A stretch of 64,000 bases of DNA from WTGA01 sp965231865 (GCA_965231865.1 CBDDOJ010000001.1:744001-808000); one strand, 5' to 3'; positions 1-9,122 are shown, counted from the first letter of the stretch. The notes: generated by a model not told the origin, from the sequence alone. Numbers and translations: made by a program.

Positions 1-320
1 GCACCCGCCAGTATCAATACAAGGGCCCAGGCCAACAGACGGTTGTCCATGAAACACCGCCAAAGCCAGATGACAAGGACCATTGAAACAACCCCCGCCA
101 GGACGGAAAAATAATAATGCTGGTCACCTCCCGCTTCATTTAAAAAACCGAAAGCGGCACCACGATTAACCACCAGTGTCCATTGCAGGAAAGGCAATAC
201 ATCAATGGGGAGGGTTCCCTGCAGATTCTGGTAGGCAATATATTTTGTTCCTTGATCAACAGCGATGATCATGACTACAACCGCAAGATACCCACAGAAC
301 CTTGGCAACGATTTATCCAT
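1..320 (-). CDS. lspA: Lipoprotein signal peptidase LspA (N-terminal part, runs off the window)
   Basis: Signal peptidase II is an inner-membrane aspartyl protease that cleaves prolipoprotein signal peptides. I translated it from the reverse strand: it starts at the ATG at 318-320 (MDKSLPRFCGYLAVV) and is open to base 1, about 106 codons. A first membrane segment leads into VDQGTK, followed by VVNRGAAFGFLNEAGG, the N-x-G-A-A-F-G-F signature of the family, and then a second membrane segment. The later part with the second catalytic aspartate lies outside the window. The ATG overlaps the end of ribF by 8 bases, so the two are translationally coupled. In many gammaproteobacteria ileS sits between ribF and lspA; here it does not. 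Confidence 0.9.
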   Translation of the reverse strand, partial: MDKSLPRFCGYLAVVVMIIAVDQGTKYIAYQNLQGTLPIDVLPFLQWTLVVNRGAAFGFLNEAGGDQHYYFSVLAGVVSMVLVIWLWRCFMDNRLLAWALVLILAG

Positions 321-1254
321 TACTGCGTTGCTGGCACAAGATTTTTCGGGCACGGCCGCAGTCTTTTGTAATTTGAGCTTTCAGGTCATCAAAAGAATGG
401 AATTTTTTCTCATCCCGTATTTTATGCACAAATTCCACACAGATTCTGTTTCCGTAAATCTCGGATTTGAAATCAAACAGGTGGACCTCCAGCAAGGTCT
501 TCAAACCATCCACGGTCGGGCGTTTTCCCAGATTGGCAACCCCATGCACCGTATTGTTCAGAACTGCACCAACCACTCTCACCGCGAATACTCCCGTCAT
601 CGGCAATTTATGGCTGACGGGTAGATTCAATGTCGGAAAACCCCACTGCCGGCCCCGTTTATCTCCGTGCGTTACCCGTCCCACCATATGCATATTTCGT
701 CCAAGCAGATTTCTTACCGTCTTCAAATCGCCCTGTCTGAGGTGCTCACGCACCCGGGTACTGCTGACCCTTGCGTCATTCATAGTCACCGTCTGGAAGT
801 TTTCAACCTCAAAGCCTTCGGCCTCTCCTCGCTTTTTTAACAACGAAAAGTCCCCTTTTCGGCCTTGTCCAAACCTGAAATCATCCCCCACCAGAACATG
901 TTTGACCTTGAGTTTCTGAAGCAAAAACTCATCAATGAAACTCGTTGCACTCGTCTGGGCAAGACGCCGGTTAAACGGCAATACCAGCATGACATCAATG
1001 CCCTGTTCCTTGAGAATAAAATAACGGGTACCCACGGATGTAATTCTGGGAGCTGCCCGGTCCCCCTGAAAATATTCATCCGGGCCCGGCTCAAATGTCA
1101 TCACCACGGTAGGCAGCTGTAAACGGTTGCCAGCGGACACCAGCTGGTTTATGATTTTCTGATGACCGAGATGGACACCATCAAAGTTTCCAATGGTCAG
1201 CACACACCCGTCCACCGGGAGCCTGCAACTGTTGATTGACCGTACAATCTTCAT
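313..1254 (-). CDS. ribF: Bifunctional riboflavin kinase / FAD synthetase
   Basis: Makes FMN from riboflavin and FAD from FMN in the cytoplasm. The 313 residues match the usual length. The N-terminal adenylyltransferase domain shows TIGNFDGVHLGHQ (about residues 21-33) and VLVGDDFRFGQGRKGD near residue 120. The C-terminal flavokinase domain starts near residue 185 and contains GRQWGFPTLNLP. The start overlaps the murJ stop by four bases (ATGA type) and the end overlaps lspA by eight, so murJ-ribF-lspA is one tightly packed transcription unit. Confidence 0.96.
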   Translation of the reverse strand: MKIVRSINSCRLPVDGCVLTIGNFDGVHLGHQKIINQLVSAGNRLQLPTVVMTFEPGPDEYFQGDRAAPRITSVGTRYFILKEQGIDVMLVLPFNRRLAQTSATSFIDEFLLQKLKVKHVLVGDDFRFGQGRKGDFSLLKKRGEAEGFEVENFQTVTMNDARVSSTRVREHLRQGDLKTVRNLLGRNMHMVGRVTHGDKRGRQWGFPTLNLPVSHKLPMTGVFAVRVVGAVLNNTVHGVANLGKRPTVDGLKTLLEVHLFDFKSEIYGNRICVEFVHKIRDEKKFHSFDDLKAQITKDCGRARKILCQQRSNG

Positions 1255-2822
1255 AACTCGGCAACTTTACTGGATTTCATCATTGCCCCGGGCTTGATTC
1301 CCAGAAGCAACAATGCACAAAAATACAGGATTCCACCACCCGCCGTCAGTGCGATCAACTTGATGACTCGTTGCCATATCGATTGCAGTATCCATTCTTC
1401 TGCGGGCCCCACAAACCACCAAAGTACCATTCCCATGAATGCTGAACTGATGGATACCTTGAATAGAAATGACAACCATCCCGGGTCGGGAGTATAAACA
1501 TTTTCCCTGCGCAGAATGATATACAGCAATCCTGAATTGACGACCGCAGCCAAAGAGGTGGAAAGCGCCAGTCCAACATGCTTCAAGGGAAAGACCAGCA
1601 ACAAACAAAAAACAATGTTGACCAGCATGGAAATCATGGCAATCCGAACGGGTGTGCGGGTGTTTTCCCGGGCATAAAATCCCGGAGCCAACACCTTAAC
1701 CAGCACCATGGGCGTAAGCCCCAGCGCATAGGCCACCAGGCTTGCAGCCGTTTTATGCACGCCATTGACCGTGAAATCGCCATGGAAATAGATGGTTGCA
1801 ATGGTTGGAGTGGCCAGCAGCACGATTCCGACCGTAGCGGGAATGCATATCAATACTACCCAGCGTACCGCCCAATCCAGTGTGCTGGAAAAATTCTGAA
1901 TGGACTTTTTTGAGTATTTTTTCGACAGGTCCGGCAGGATTACAGTGCTCAGCGCAATCCCGAATACTCCCAGCGGAAACTCAACGATCCGGTCCGCATA
2001 ATACAGCCAGGAAATACTTCCGGTCACCAGAAAAGAAGCCAGTATGGTATTCACGATGACGTTAATCTGGGCCACCGATACACCGAGAACGGCTGGCAGG
2101 GTTAACCTGAAGACGCGTTTTGTGCCATCAATGGCCACTTCATCCCCCTTCCGCTTGAGCACCCTGGGTTTGATGGAAAGCTTTTCTTTTCTAAGAAAAG
2201 GAATCTGGAAAAGCAATTGAACCAGGCCGGCAGCGATCACACCCCAAGACAGGGCGATGGGAGAATCATCGAACCGGGGTACCAGCAATATGGCCGCGCT
2301 GATCAGGCTCAGATTCAGCAGGATTGGTGTGGCGGCGGGCGCTGCAAACCTTCCACAGCTGTTCAACATGGCACTCGCCAGGGCAACGAGCGAAATAAAA
2401 AACAGATAGGGAAAGGTGATTCTCGTCGCTTGGACTGCGAGATCAAATTTTTCAGGTTGACCGATAAATCCCGCAGCGAGCATCATCACCATCAGTGGAG
2501 AAAACAACACCCCCAGCGCGCAGAAAACCAGCAGTACCAGTGCAAACCTGCCGGTCAGTATCTGTAAGAATGCATTCGTTTCTTCCCGGGAGTGGTTCAC
2601 CCTGTAATCCGTGAAAACCGGGATAAAAGCGAGAGAAAACGCCCCCTCACCAAAAATCCTCCGGAAGAAGTTCGGTATTCTGAATGCAATAAAGAATACA
2701 TCCGCCGCTGCCTTGTCACCAAGAATATTGGCAAAGATGACATCCCGCACCAATCCCGAAATTCGGGACAGCAGAGTCATCGAACCTGCAGCAGAGGTGG
2801 ATTTAATTAATTCGACCGACAT
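1251..2822 (-). CDS. murJ: Lipid II flippase MurJ
   Basis: Inner-membrane flippase of the MOP superfamily that moves lipid II to the periplasmic face for peptidoglycan synthesis. The 523 residues are mostly hydrophobic segments, about 14 expected. Family signatures are seen: SGLVRDVIFANILG (about 22-35), RIPNFFRRIFGEGAFSLAF (about 48-66) and YYADRIVEFPLGVFGIA (about 270-286). It is the first gene of the murJ-ribF-lspA unit and is divergent from rpsT, the conserved gammaproteobacterial arrangement. Confidence 0.97.
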   Translation of the reverse strand: MSVELIKSTSAAGSMTLLSRISGLVRDVIFANILGDKAAADVFFIAFRIPNFFRRIFGEGAFSLAFIPVFTDYRVNHSREETNAFLQILTGRFALVLLVFCALGVLFSPLMVMMLAAGFIGQPEKFDLAVQATRITFPYLFFISLVALASAMLNSCGRFAAPAATPILLNLSLISAAILLVPRFDDSPIALSWGVIAAGLVQLLFQIPFLRKEKLSIKPRVLKRKGDEVAIDGTKRVFRLTLPAVLGVSVAQINVIVNTILASFLVTGSISWLYYADRIVEFPLGVFGIALSTVILPDLSKKYSKKSIQNFSSTLDWAVRWVVLICIPATVGIVLLATPTIATIYFHGDFTVNGVHKTAASLVAYALGLTPMVLVKVLAPGFYARENTRTPVRIAMISMLVNIVFCLLLVFPLKHVGLALSTSLAAVVNSGLLYIILRRENVYTPDPGWLSFLFKVSISSAFMGMVLWWFVGPAEEWILQSIWQRVIKLIALTAGGGILYFCALLLLGIKPGAMMKSSKVAEL

Positions 2823-2867
2823 TTTGGCATGAAATTGTCCAGGACCAACAATAACGTCTATTCAGGG

Positions 2868-2896
2868 TTGACATTCGGCGCAAAATTTAAGATATT
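2868..2896 (+). promoter_or_regulatory. Probable sigma-70 promoter of rpsT
   Basis: TTGACA at 2868-2873 is a perfect -35 box. GATATT at 2891-2896 is a fair -10 box at 17 bases spacing, about 40 bases before the rpsT start. It is seen by eye and not scored. Confidence 0.55.
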
Positions 2897-2936
2897 CCCG
2901 CGTCCCTTTACTGACCCGATGAATTGAGGAATACCC

Positions 2937-3203
2937 TTGGCAAATTCACCCCAGGCAAGAAAACGAGCGAGACAGCACAACAAGCGCCGGATCCACAACA
3001 TGAGCCAACGCTCTGCCATGCGTTCGTCTATCAAAAAAATGCTGAAACTCGTAGCGAACAAGGACGAAGAAAACGCCACTGCAGCGTACCGGGATGCCGT
3101 CTCCAAGATTGATCGTGCCAAAACCCGCGGATTGCACCACAAAAATCGTGCAGCCCGGTTAAAAAGCCGACTCAATAATCGGCTTCGAACGATCGCCTCA
3201 TAG
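2937..3203 (+). CDS. rpsT: 30S ribosomal protein S20
   Basis: Primary 16S rRNA-binding protein of the small subunit. The 88-residue basic, helical protein begins ANSPQARKRARQHNKRR and ends RLNNRLRTIAS, typical of S20. Translation starts at TTG (2937-2939) after TTGAGGAA. E. coli rpsT also uses a UUG start, which is linked to its autogenous translational control, so the weak start is probably functional rather than an error. Divergent from murJ and convergent with proB, 18 bases away. Confidence 0.95.
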   Translation: MANSPQARKRARQHNKRRIHNMSQRSAMRSSIKKMLKLVANKDEENATAAYRDAVSKIDRAKTRGLHHKNRAARLKSRLNNRLRTIAS

Positions 3204-3204
3204 C

Positions 3205-3221
3205 ATTGCCACATCGGCAAT
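3205..3221 (+). terminator. Weak intrinsic terminator after rpsT
   Basis: ATTGCC / GGCAAT (3205-3210 with 3216-3221) with a 5-base loop, followed only by TTAA. It fills the gap between the convergent rpsT and proB ends. The stem is short and the T run poor. Confidence 0.35.
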
Positions 3222-4346
3222 TTAACCCGTAATCGCGATATTATCGCGATGAATTAACTCGCTTTCCCCGCAATACCCGAGAACCGATTCGATCTGCTTG
3301 CTGGATTTGCCAATAATCCTGACTGTTTCGTCGACATTGTAGTTGACCAGGCCCTGCGCAATTTCATTGCCGTTCCGATCAACACAGATCACAATTTCTC
3401 CCCGGGTGAACGAACCTTCAACCGAGGTCACTCCGATAGGCAGCAAGCTGCTTCCGGATTCCCTTAACACGGTGACCGCTCCATCATCCAGCACAAGCCT
3501 CCCCGTTCCACGAAGTTGACCCGCCAACCACTGTTTGCGTGCCGTCATCCGATTGCTGCCCGGTGTCAGAAAGGTGCCCAGTTCTTCCCCGTTCCTCAAT
3601 CGAATCAATACCTCCTCTTCCCGTCCTGACACAATGGCTGTGGCCGCTCCGGAACCGGACGCCTTTTGCGCAGCCCTGATTTTCGTGAGCATACCGCCAC
3701 GGCCCAGTCTACCGGGTGACCCGGCGCTGTCTATCAGTTTCGGATCGTCAGCGCTGGCGTATCGGATGAGACGGGCAGAGCTGTCACTCCTTGGGTCCCG
3801 GTCAAAAAGGCCATCCTGGTCGGTCAGGATCACCAGGCACTCGGCTTCCACCAGGTTGGCCGCCAATGCCGCCAGGGTATCGTTATCACCAAACCGGATT
3901 TCCTCGTTGACCACCGCATCATTTTCATTCACGATCGGAACCACCCCTAACCCCAACAGCTCCCGGAGCGTGTTTCGGGCATTCAAATATCGCTGACGGC
4001 TGGCCAGGTCCGCGTGAGTCAATAAAATTTGTGCCGTGAGCACATTTTGCGAACTGAAAGCCGTTTCGTAACTTTGGACCAGAACCATTTGTCCAACGGC
4101 AGCAGCCGTCTGAACATGATGTACTTCATTCGGTCTGCTGTCCCATCCCAATCTTCGCATCCCTTCCCCGACCGACCCGGAGGAAACCAGGACCATATCG
4201 ACCCCCTGCGCTTTTAGCAGAGAGATTTGTCTGACCCAGGACACAATGGATGACTGGTTTAGCCCAACCCTCGAATCCGTCAATAACGTGGTTCCAATCT
4301 TAACCACCCACCGACTGGAATGAACCAGCGCAGACCGTGCGTTCAT
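3222..4346 (-). CDS. proB: Glutamate 5-kinase
   Basis: First step of proline synthesis: ATP-dependent phosphorylation of glutamate. At 374 residues it has the long form: an amino-acid-kinase domain (WVVKIGTTLLTD near residue 13, VNENDAV near 140, GRGGMLTKI near 220) and a C-terminal PUA domain from about 285. The start overlaps the obg stop by four bases, so it is co-transcribed with obg; obg-proB adjacency is common in gammaproteobacteria. The end carries a palindromic stretch, ATCGCGAT-ATT-ATCGCGAT, within the last codons. Confidence 0.96.
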   Translation of the reverse strand: MNARSALVHSSRWVVKIGTTLLTDSRVGLNQSSIVSWVRQISLLKAQGVDMVLVSSGSVGEGMRRLGWDSRPNEVHHVQTAAAVGQMVLVQSYETAFSSQNVLTAQILLTHADLASRQRYLNARNTLRELLGLGVVPIVNENDAVVNEEIRFGDNDTLAALAANLVEAECLVILTDQDGLFDRDPRSDSSARLIRYASADDPKLIDSAGSPGRLGRGGMLTKIRAAQKASGSGAATAIVSGREEEVLIRLRNGEELGTFLTPGSNRMTARKQWLAGQLRGTGRLVLDDGAVTVLRESGSSLLPIGVTSVEGSFTRGEIVICVDRNGNEIAQGLVNYNVDETVRIIGKSSKQIESVLGYCGESELIHRDNIAITG

Positions 4347-5407
4347 CCCTCTCCTTCCGAACCGAATCCTTCACTTTCCATGACAGCCCTGCGTTGTGCA
4401 TCCCTCTCCATCAATTCTTCCATAAGATCGTTGACCAGTTGCGCGCAACCGGCACCCGTTACTGCGGAAATCAGGTACACAGGGCCCTCCCAATCAAGGT
4501 CATTGACCAGGCGATTTTTGATATCAGATGCCTGGTCAGCGGCAATAGTATCTGTTTTGTTCAATACCAGCCACCTTGTTTTTTTTGAAAGCAGTGGGTC
4601 GAAATTCACCATCTCGGATTCGATCTCACGCACAGCGCTCGCCAAATTCTTTTCATCCACCGGTGCAATATCCACGAAATGAAGCAGTATCCGGGTTCGC
4701 TTCAGATGTTTCAAAAAGTGGATGCCCAGACCTGTCCCCTGGGCCGCCCCTTTAATAAGGCCGGGGAGGTCGGCCAGGGTAAACCCATTCGAGTGCCCGA
4801 CATCAACTACTCCAAGTTGCGGGTACAGGGTTGTAAACGGGTAATCTGCAATCCTGGGGCGGGCGTGTGAAACTGCACTGAGAAAAGTGGATTTTCCAGC
4901 ATTGGGCAACCCCAGCAGCCCCACATCTGCAAGGACCTTGAGTTCCAGCCTGATCAGCCTCTCATCCCCCGGCTTTCCCGCTGTAGTCCGTCGTGGTGCC
5001 CGATTGGTACTGGTTTTAAAAGTGGCATTTCCAAGACCGTGCCGTCCTCCCCTGGCAACCAGTAAAGGGTTGCCAATGCGGACAACATCGCCGATCAACT
5101 CTTCGGTATCCGCATCACGAACAACCGTTCCGAGGGGAACATCAATCACCAGGTCTTCCCCCTTTTTTCCAAACCGGTCCCGGCCCGATCCTCCTTCACC
5201 ATTTTTTGCACGGTAAAGACGGGTGAATCGAAAATCAGCCAGCGTATTCAAACCGCTCTTTGCGGAAAGGTAAATACTGCCGCCATCACCACCATCCCCG
5301 CCATCCGGACCTCCCTTTGGCCGGTATTTTTCCCTCAGAAAACTCAGGCAGCCATTGCCACCTTTCCCTGCAACCACCCTGATAGTCGCTTCATCGACAA
5401 ATTTCAT
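4343..5407 (-). CDS. obg: GTPase Obg/CgtA, ribosome assembly
   Basis: Essential GTPase associated with late 50S assembly. The glycine-rich Obg fold fills residues 1-158 (FVDEATIRVVAGKGGNG at the start). The G domain follows with GLPNAGKST (P loop), DLPGLI (G3), NKTD (G4) and ISAVTG (G5). Length 354 lacks a long C-terminal extension. It lies downstream of rplU-rpmA but an intrinsic terminator intervenes, so it may also have its own promoter. Confidence 0.97.
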   Translation of the reverse strand: MKFVDEATIRVVAGKGGNGCLSFLREKYRPKGGPDGGDGGDGGSIYLSAKSGLNTLADFRFTRLYRAKNGEGGSGRDRFGKKGEDLVIDVPLGTVVRDADTEELIGDVVRIGNPLLVARGGRHGLGNATFKTSTNRAPRRTTAGKPGDERLIRLELKVLADVGLLGLPNAGKSTFLSAVSHARPRIADYPFTTLYPQLGVVDVGHSNGFTLADLPGLIKGAAQGTGLGIHFLKHLKRTRILLHFVDIAPVDEKNLASAVREIESEMVNFDPLLSKKTRWLVLNKTDTIAADQASDIKNRLVNDLDWEGPVYLISAVTGAGCAQLVNDLMEELMERDAQRRAVMESEGFGSEGEG

Positions 5408-5451
5408 TGGACCAGACCAAATTTATCTTGAATCATTGACACCCCGGAAAC

Positions 5452-5483
5452 AAAAAACCCCGCCTTGTCACCAAAGCAGGGTT
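5452..5483 (-). terminator. Intrinsic terminator between rpmA and obg
   Basis: On the reverse strand AACCCTGCTTT pairs with AAGGCGGGGTT (11 pairs including G-U) around loop GGTGAC, followed by TTTT. It would uncouple the highly expressed ribosomal genes from obg-proB, possibly with partial read-through. Confidence 0.7.
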
Positions 5484-5509
5484 CCCTTGTCCATCGAAAT
5501 CCTGATTTT

Positions 5510-5767
5510 TTACACCGCGACAATACTGACTGTTTTTCGTTTCTTTGGGCCTTTTGTTTCAAACAATACTTTGCCTGATGCCGTTGCATACAACGTGAAA
5601 TCCTTTCCAAGCCGTGCGTTTTTTCCAGGGTGAAAGGTGCTTCCCCGTTGTCTGACGATAATATTTCCCGCCTGAACCTGCTCTCCGCCATACCGTTTTA
5701 CACCCAGTCTCTTGGATACGGAATCGCGACCGTTCCTCGAACTGCCACCTGCTTTTTTATGTGCCAT
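5510..5767 (-). CDS. rpmA: 50S ribosomal protein L27
   Basis: Large-subunit protein whose N terminus reaches the peptidyl-transferase centre. The 85 residues begin MAHKKAGGSSRNGRDS and contain the family signature GNIIVRQRGSTFHPG. There is no N-terminal extension of the kind cleaved in Firmicutes. It follows rplU by 26 bases in the universal rplU-rpmA order. Confidence 0.97.
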   Translation of the reverse strand: MAHKKAGGSSRNGRDSVSKRLGVKRYGGEQVQAGNIIVRQRGSTFHPGKNARLGKDFTLYATASGKVLFETKGPKKRKTVSIVAV

Positions 5768-5793
5768 GGATTACCTCCCAATCAATCGAATAT

Positions 5794-6264
5794 TCAGGAT
5801 TCCCCGGTACCTGCTTTTTCGGTTTCTTCAAAGCGGTCTTTCTCCTGCCCGGCCTCATCGATGGAGGAATCCAGATTCAGGCTGTCGCCCTGCACCGACT
5901 CTTCGGAACCGATTTCTGCTATCGCCCCCTCCCCGACTGCCTTGACGGGCATTTGCGTGTCACCAATCCCCGTAATCTGGATTTCCGTAAAATCCTGACG
6001 ATGCCCCTGGGTCCGGCGATAGTTTTTGCGCCGCTTCATTTTGAACACCTTTATCTTACCAGCTTTGCCATGAGCAATCACGGTAGCGGTCACCGGGCTG
6101 TCGTTCGCAGCAGGTCCGGTTGCAATGTTTTCACCATCCGCCACCATTAATACACGGTCCATGTTGACGGATGCCCCCGCTTCTGCGGAAAGTTTTTCGA
6201 CCTTCAATCTATCCCCAATACCAACCTTGTATTGTTTGCCGCCAGTTTCTATTACTGCATACAT
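5794..6264 (-). CDS. rplU: 50S ribosomal protein L21 with an acidic C-terminal extension
   Basis: 23S rRNA-binding protein. Residues 1-105 are normal L21 (MYAVIETGGKQYKV at the start; KMKRRKNYRRTQGHRQDFTE near residue 77). The protein continues to 156 residues, about 50 more than the usual 103, with a low-complexity acidic tail rich in Glu, Asp, Ser and Gly (for example SEESVQGDS and DEAGQEKDRFEE). The reading frame is clean up to its stop before rpmA, so the tail is encoded and not a run-on into another gene. A good promoter lies upstream. Confidence 0.95.
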   Translation of the reverse strand: MYAVIETGGKQYKVGIGDRLKVEKLSAEAGASVNMDRVLMVADGENIATGPAANDSPVTATVIAHGKAGKIKVFKMKRRKNYRRTQGHRQDFTEIQITGIGDTQMPVKAVGEGAIAEIGSEESVQGDSLNLDSSIDEAGQEKDRFEETEKAGTGES

Positions 6265-6352
6265 TTTCTGAATTCACTTACATTTAATGGCCAATCCAAT
6301 GAGACCCGATATCCCGGAATCATGCAGTTTACCGCAATTTCAGGGACGCCGG

Positions 6353-6381
6353 ATTCTATCCGCTCGATGCTTCAAGGTCAA
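6353..6381 (-). promoter_or_regulatory. Sigma-70 promoter of rplU-rpmA
   Basis: Reverse-strand TTGACC (6381-6376) and TAGAAT (6358-6353) are separated by 17 bases; each box matches five of six consensus positions. It implies an untranslated leader of roughly 80-90 bases before rplU. Confidence 0.65.
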
Positions 6382-6451
6382 ATGATTCGTGATAAAAACC
6401 TGCCTGGAATCCAATCCACTCCGGGTACTGAATAAAACTGAACTTTCTTTG

Positions 6452-6479
6452 TTGATATTTTCCCAATTAATGGTATACA
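6452..6479 (+). promoter_or_regulatory. Sigma-70 promoter of ispB
   Basis: TTGATA at 6452-6457 and TATACA at 6474-6479 with a 16-base spacer, about 70 bases before the ispB ATG. It is divergent from the rplU promoter in the same 284-base intergenic region. Confidence 0.5.
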
Positions 6480-6548
6480 AGAACCTGGATAACCAACCAT
6501 CAGGAATTCCCGGATCAATTCAAGTTTTTCCGGATACGCATCAAGATT

Positions 6549-7583
6549 ATGTCCAACCCCAAACTGCAAGAATCCCACGTCAGCGGAGAACCGTGTCAGG
6601 GCCTGAACCCGAAATCCCTGCTCGACTCCGCCATTGACCTGGTGAACGGTGACCTGGAAAAGGTCAACGACACCATTCAGGAAAGACTGCAGTCAGACAT
6701 CGTCCTGATCAATACCCTGAGTACGTACATTCTCAACAGCGGCGGTAAAAAACTGCGCCCCCTCATCCTCCTGCTTGCCAGCCGCTGCTGCGGTTACAGC
6801 GGGAAAGATCACATTCTGCTGGCGGCCGTCATTGAATTTATTCATACCGCCACATTGCTGCACGATGATGTCGTAGACGTATCCGCCACACGAAGAGGAC
6901 AGGCCACCGCCAATCAGGTCTGGGGCAATGGAGCCAGCATCCTGGTTGGTGACTTCCTTTACTCCCGATCATTCGAGATGATGGTGGAAACGCGAAATAT
7001 GAATGTATTGTCTGTCCTCGCAGGAACCACCAATGCCATCGCAGAAGGCGAAGTCCTGCAGCTTCTCAATGCACATTCTACACAGATCACTGAAGATCAG
7101 TACACAGACACCATTCACCGCAAGACTGCCAAGCTGTTTGAATCGGCCGCCCGGCTAGGCGGCGTGATCGCCAATGCAGACAACGACAGGTGCCGGCAAT
7201 TGGCCCAGTACGGAAAGTATCTGGGAACCGCATTCCAATTGATCGACGATATTCTCGATTACAATGCAAAAAGTGAAGACATTGGGAAGGATATCGGGGA
7301 TGACCTGGCAGAAGGCACCCCGACCCTGCCCCTCATTTATGCCCTGGAGCATGGAACCGGAAATCAGAAACAACTCATTCGCAAGGCGATTGAAGAGGGG
7401 GACCGGACCAAGATCGCCGATATTCTTGAAATTGTTCAAACCACCGGTGCGTTACAGTACACCTCCGATTGCGCCCGGAACCAGGCAAGACGGGCTGTCC
7501 AGTCACTGGCAGACCTTCCAGACAATGAATTTCGGGATGCGCTGATTCATCTGGCTGAGTTTTCCGTGATCCGGAATCATTGA
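6549..7583 (+). CDS. ispB: Octaprenyl (polyprenyl) diphosphate synthase
   Basis: Makes the polyprenyl side chain for ubiquinone or menaquinone by repeated isopentenyl diphosphate addition. Both aspartate-rich motifs are present: LLHDDVVD (about residue 101) and QLIDDILDY (about 229), with GGKKLRPL near residue 62. It is 344 residues long, some 20 more than the E. coli enzyme, the excess being a non-conserved N terminus; the true start could be internal. Divergence from rplU-rpmA is the standard gammaproteobacterial layout. Confidence 0.95.
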   Translation: MSNPKLQESHVSGEPCQGLNPKSLLDSAIDLVNGDLEKVNDTIQERLQSDIVLINTLSTYILNSGGKKLRPLILLLASRCCGYSGKDHILLAAVIEFIHTATLLHDDVVDVSATRRGQATANQVWGNGASILVGDFLYSRSFEMMVETRNMNVLSVLAGTTNAIAEGEVLQLLNAHSTQITEDQYTDTIHRKTAKLFESAARLGGVIANADNDRCRQLAQYGKYLGTAFQLIDDILDYNAKSEDIGKDIGDDLAEGTPTLPLIYALEHGTGNQKQLIRKAIEEGDRTKIADILEIVQTTGALQYTSDCARNQARRAVQSLADLPDNEFRDALIHLAEFSVIRNH

Positions 7584-7634
7584 ATCGGGACGATTCCCCC
7601 CGGATTACCCAAAAGACGGGGCGCCTGAATGCCC

Positions 7635-9122
7635 TCAAACAGGTCTCTTTTCCCATAATTCGATGAACTCCCTGCTTGCTGAAACGTAGTCCCGGGACCG
7701 GGTGATGGCAGAGATCATTGCAATGGACCCCACTCCCGTATCCATCAACATCCTTGAACGCTCCATATCGATTCCTCCGACCGCCACCAGTGGCCACCGC
7801 TGTTCCAGAAAATCGACCCAAAACCTGACCTTGTCCACCCCCTGGGGGGCAAACTCCATTCGCTTGCTGGTGGATTCGAAAACCGGTCCAACCGCAATGT
7901 AACTGGGGTCGATATTGATTGCAGCCGCCATCTCGCAGAAACCGTGAACGGAAACACCCAGCCTCACCCCGGCTCGTGCAATGCTCTCGATATCTGCCGA
8001 CCGAAGATCTTCCTGGCCAAGGTGGACACCATACGCATGGTGCCGGATCGCCAGTTGCCAGTGATCATTGATAAACAACCGGGCACCAAACTGATTCGCC
8101 AGCTCGACAGCGGTTGTGATTTCCTTTTCCCAACCCCCCGGGTCCCCGGTCTTCATGCGCAACTGTATTGTCCGTATTCCCGTTTCAAGCAACCTTCTGA
8201 CCCAGTCCGCACTGTCGACCACGGGATACACACCCAGGCGATGGCAGCCACATCGCAATACTGCGTTTTCCATGGGAGTGGGTTGACTGCCATACCGGAC
8301 AACCGGAAAGCTCCGATAGCTTGTTGGCCATGCGCTGACTCCCTGAAAACGCATCCCACCGAGCCCGTAACTGTTTTCAATATTCCTGGAAACCACTGCC
8401 CGGCCAAGGACCACTGCATCCCGAACCCCATCTCCCCGGGCCATTGCCGCGGCCACTGCGGATGCAAAGGTACAGCCCGTCCCCCTGACACGATGGCCGT
8501 TTCCGATTCGATCAGTGATCACCCAGAAATGCTCAGTATGAGTATAGAAAAGATCCCGGCATTCGGTTGGAGAGGCGCCCTCATGTCCCCCTTTTATCAC
8601 CACATTTTCAATCCCCATTTCCACCAGGCAATCCGCCGCCTGGATCATGCTCCTGTGGTCGGTAATGGAAATCCCCGTGATCAGGGATGCTTCCGGGATA
8701 TTGGGAGTGAACAGTGTGATTTTTCCTTTCAGTATTCTCATTCCGTGACGAATATCCTCAACGCGAAGAAACGATGTGCCACTCGAACTGGACAAAACCG
8801 GATCCCATATCAATATCTGTCCACGGTCCAGTCGTTGTTGAAGCAAGACAAATTGCGCGAGGTAGCCCAACAACCCGGCTTTGATCACTCCTGGGGAAAA
8901 TTCCGTGAAAACGCTGTCGAGCTGAGCACCGAACACGGTATCGCAAACCGGGGTGAAACGGGTGACGCCATCGCTGTTTTGTGCCGTAACAACACTTGCA
9001 ATCGGACAACAGTGAACACCCAGGGCATGCAGGACACGGTTGTCCAGATATACTCCGGCTCCGGAAGATGGATCGGTACCCCCAATACTCAGTACCGCGG
9101 GTCTGGTATCCTTACTGTCCAA
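7635..9122 (-). CDS. thiDE: Bifunctional ThiD-ThiE (HMP-P kinase / thiamine-phosphate synthase)
   Basis: Joins two thiamine steps. Residues 1-265 are the ThiD kinase (SIGGTDPSSGAG near residue 12; DPVLSSSSG near 107; VIKGGHEG near 174; GTGCTFASA near 215). Residues 290-495 are a ThiE TIM barrel (RLFINDHWQLAI and YGVHLGQEDL near 345-370; YIAVGPVFES near 412; VAVGGI near 450). It lies 140 bases downstream of thiC on the same strand and is presumably controlled by the same TPP riboswitch. No thiS, thiG or thiO is present. A 455-codon open frame on the opposite strand is a shadow. Confidence 0.93.
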   Translation of the reverse strand: MDSKDTRPAVLSIGGTDPSSGAGVYLDNRVLHALGVHCCPIASVVTAQNSDGVTRFTPVCDTVFGAQLDSVFTEFSPGVIKAGLLGYLAQFVLLQQRLDRGQILIWDPVLSSSSGTSFLRVEDIRHGMRILKGKITLFTPNIPEASLITGISITDHRSMIQAADCLVEMGIENVVIKGGHEGASPTECRDLFYTHTEHFWVITDRIGNGHRVRGTGCTFASAVAAAMARGDGVRDAVVLGRAVVSRNIENSYGLGGMRFQGVSAWPTSYRSFPVVRYGSQPTPMENAVLRCGCHRLGVYPVVDSADWVRRLLETGIRTIQLRMKTGDPGGWEKEITTAVELANQFGARLFINDHWQLAIRHHAYGVHLGQEDLRSADIESIARAGVRLGVSVHGFCEMAAAINIDPSYIAVGPVFESTSKRMEFAPQGVDKVRFWVDFLEQRWPLVAVGGIDMERSRMLMDTGVGSIAMISAITRSRDYVSASREFIELWEKRPV

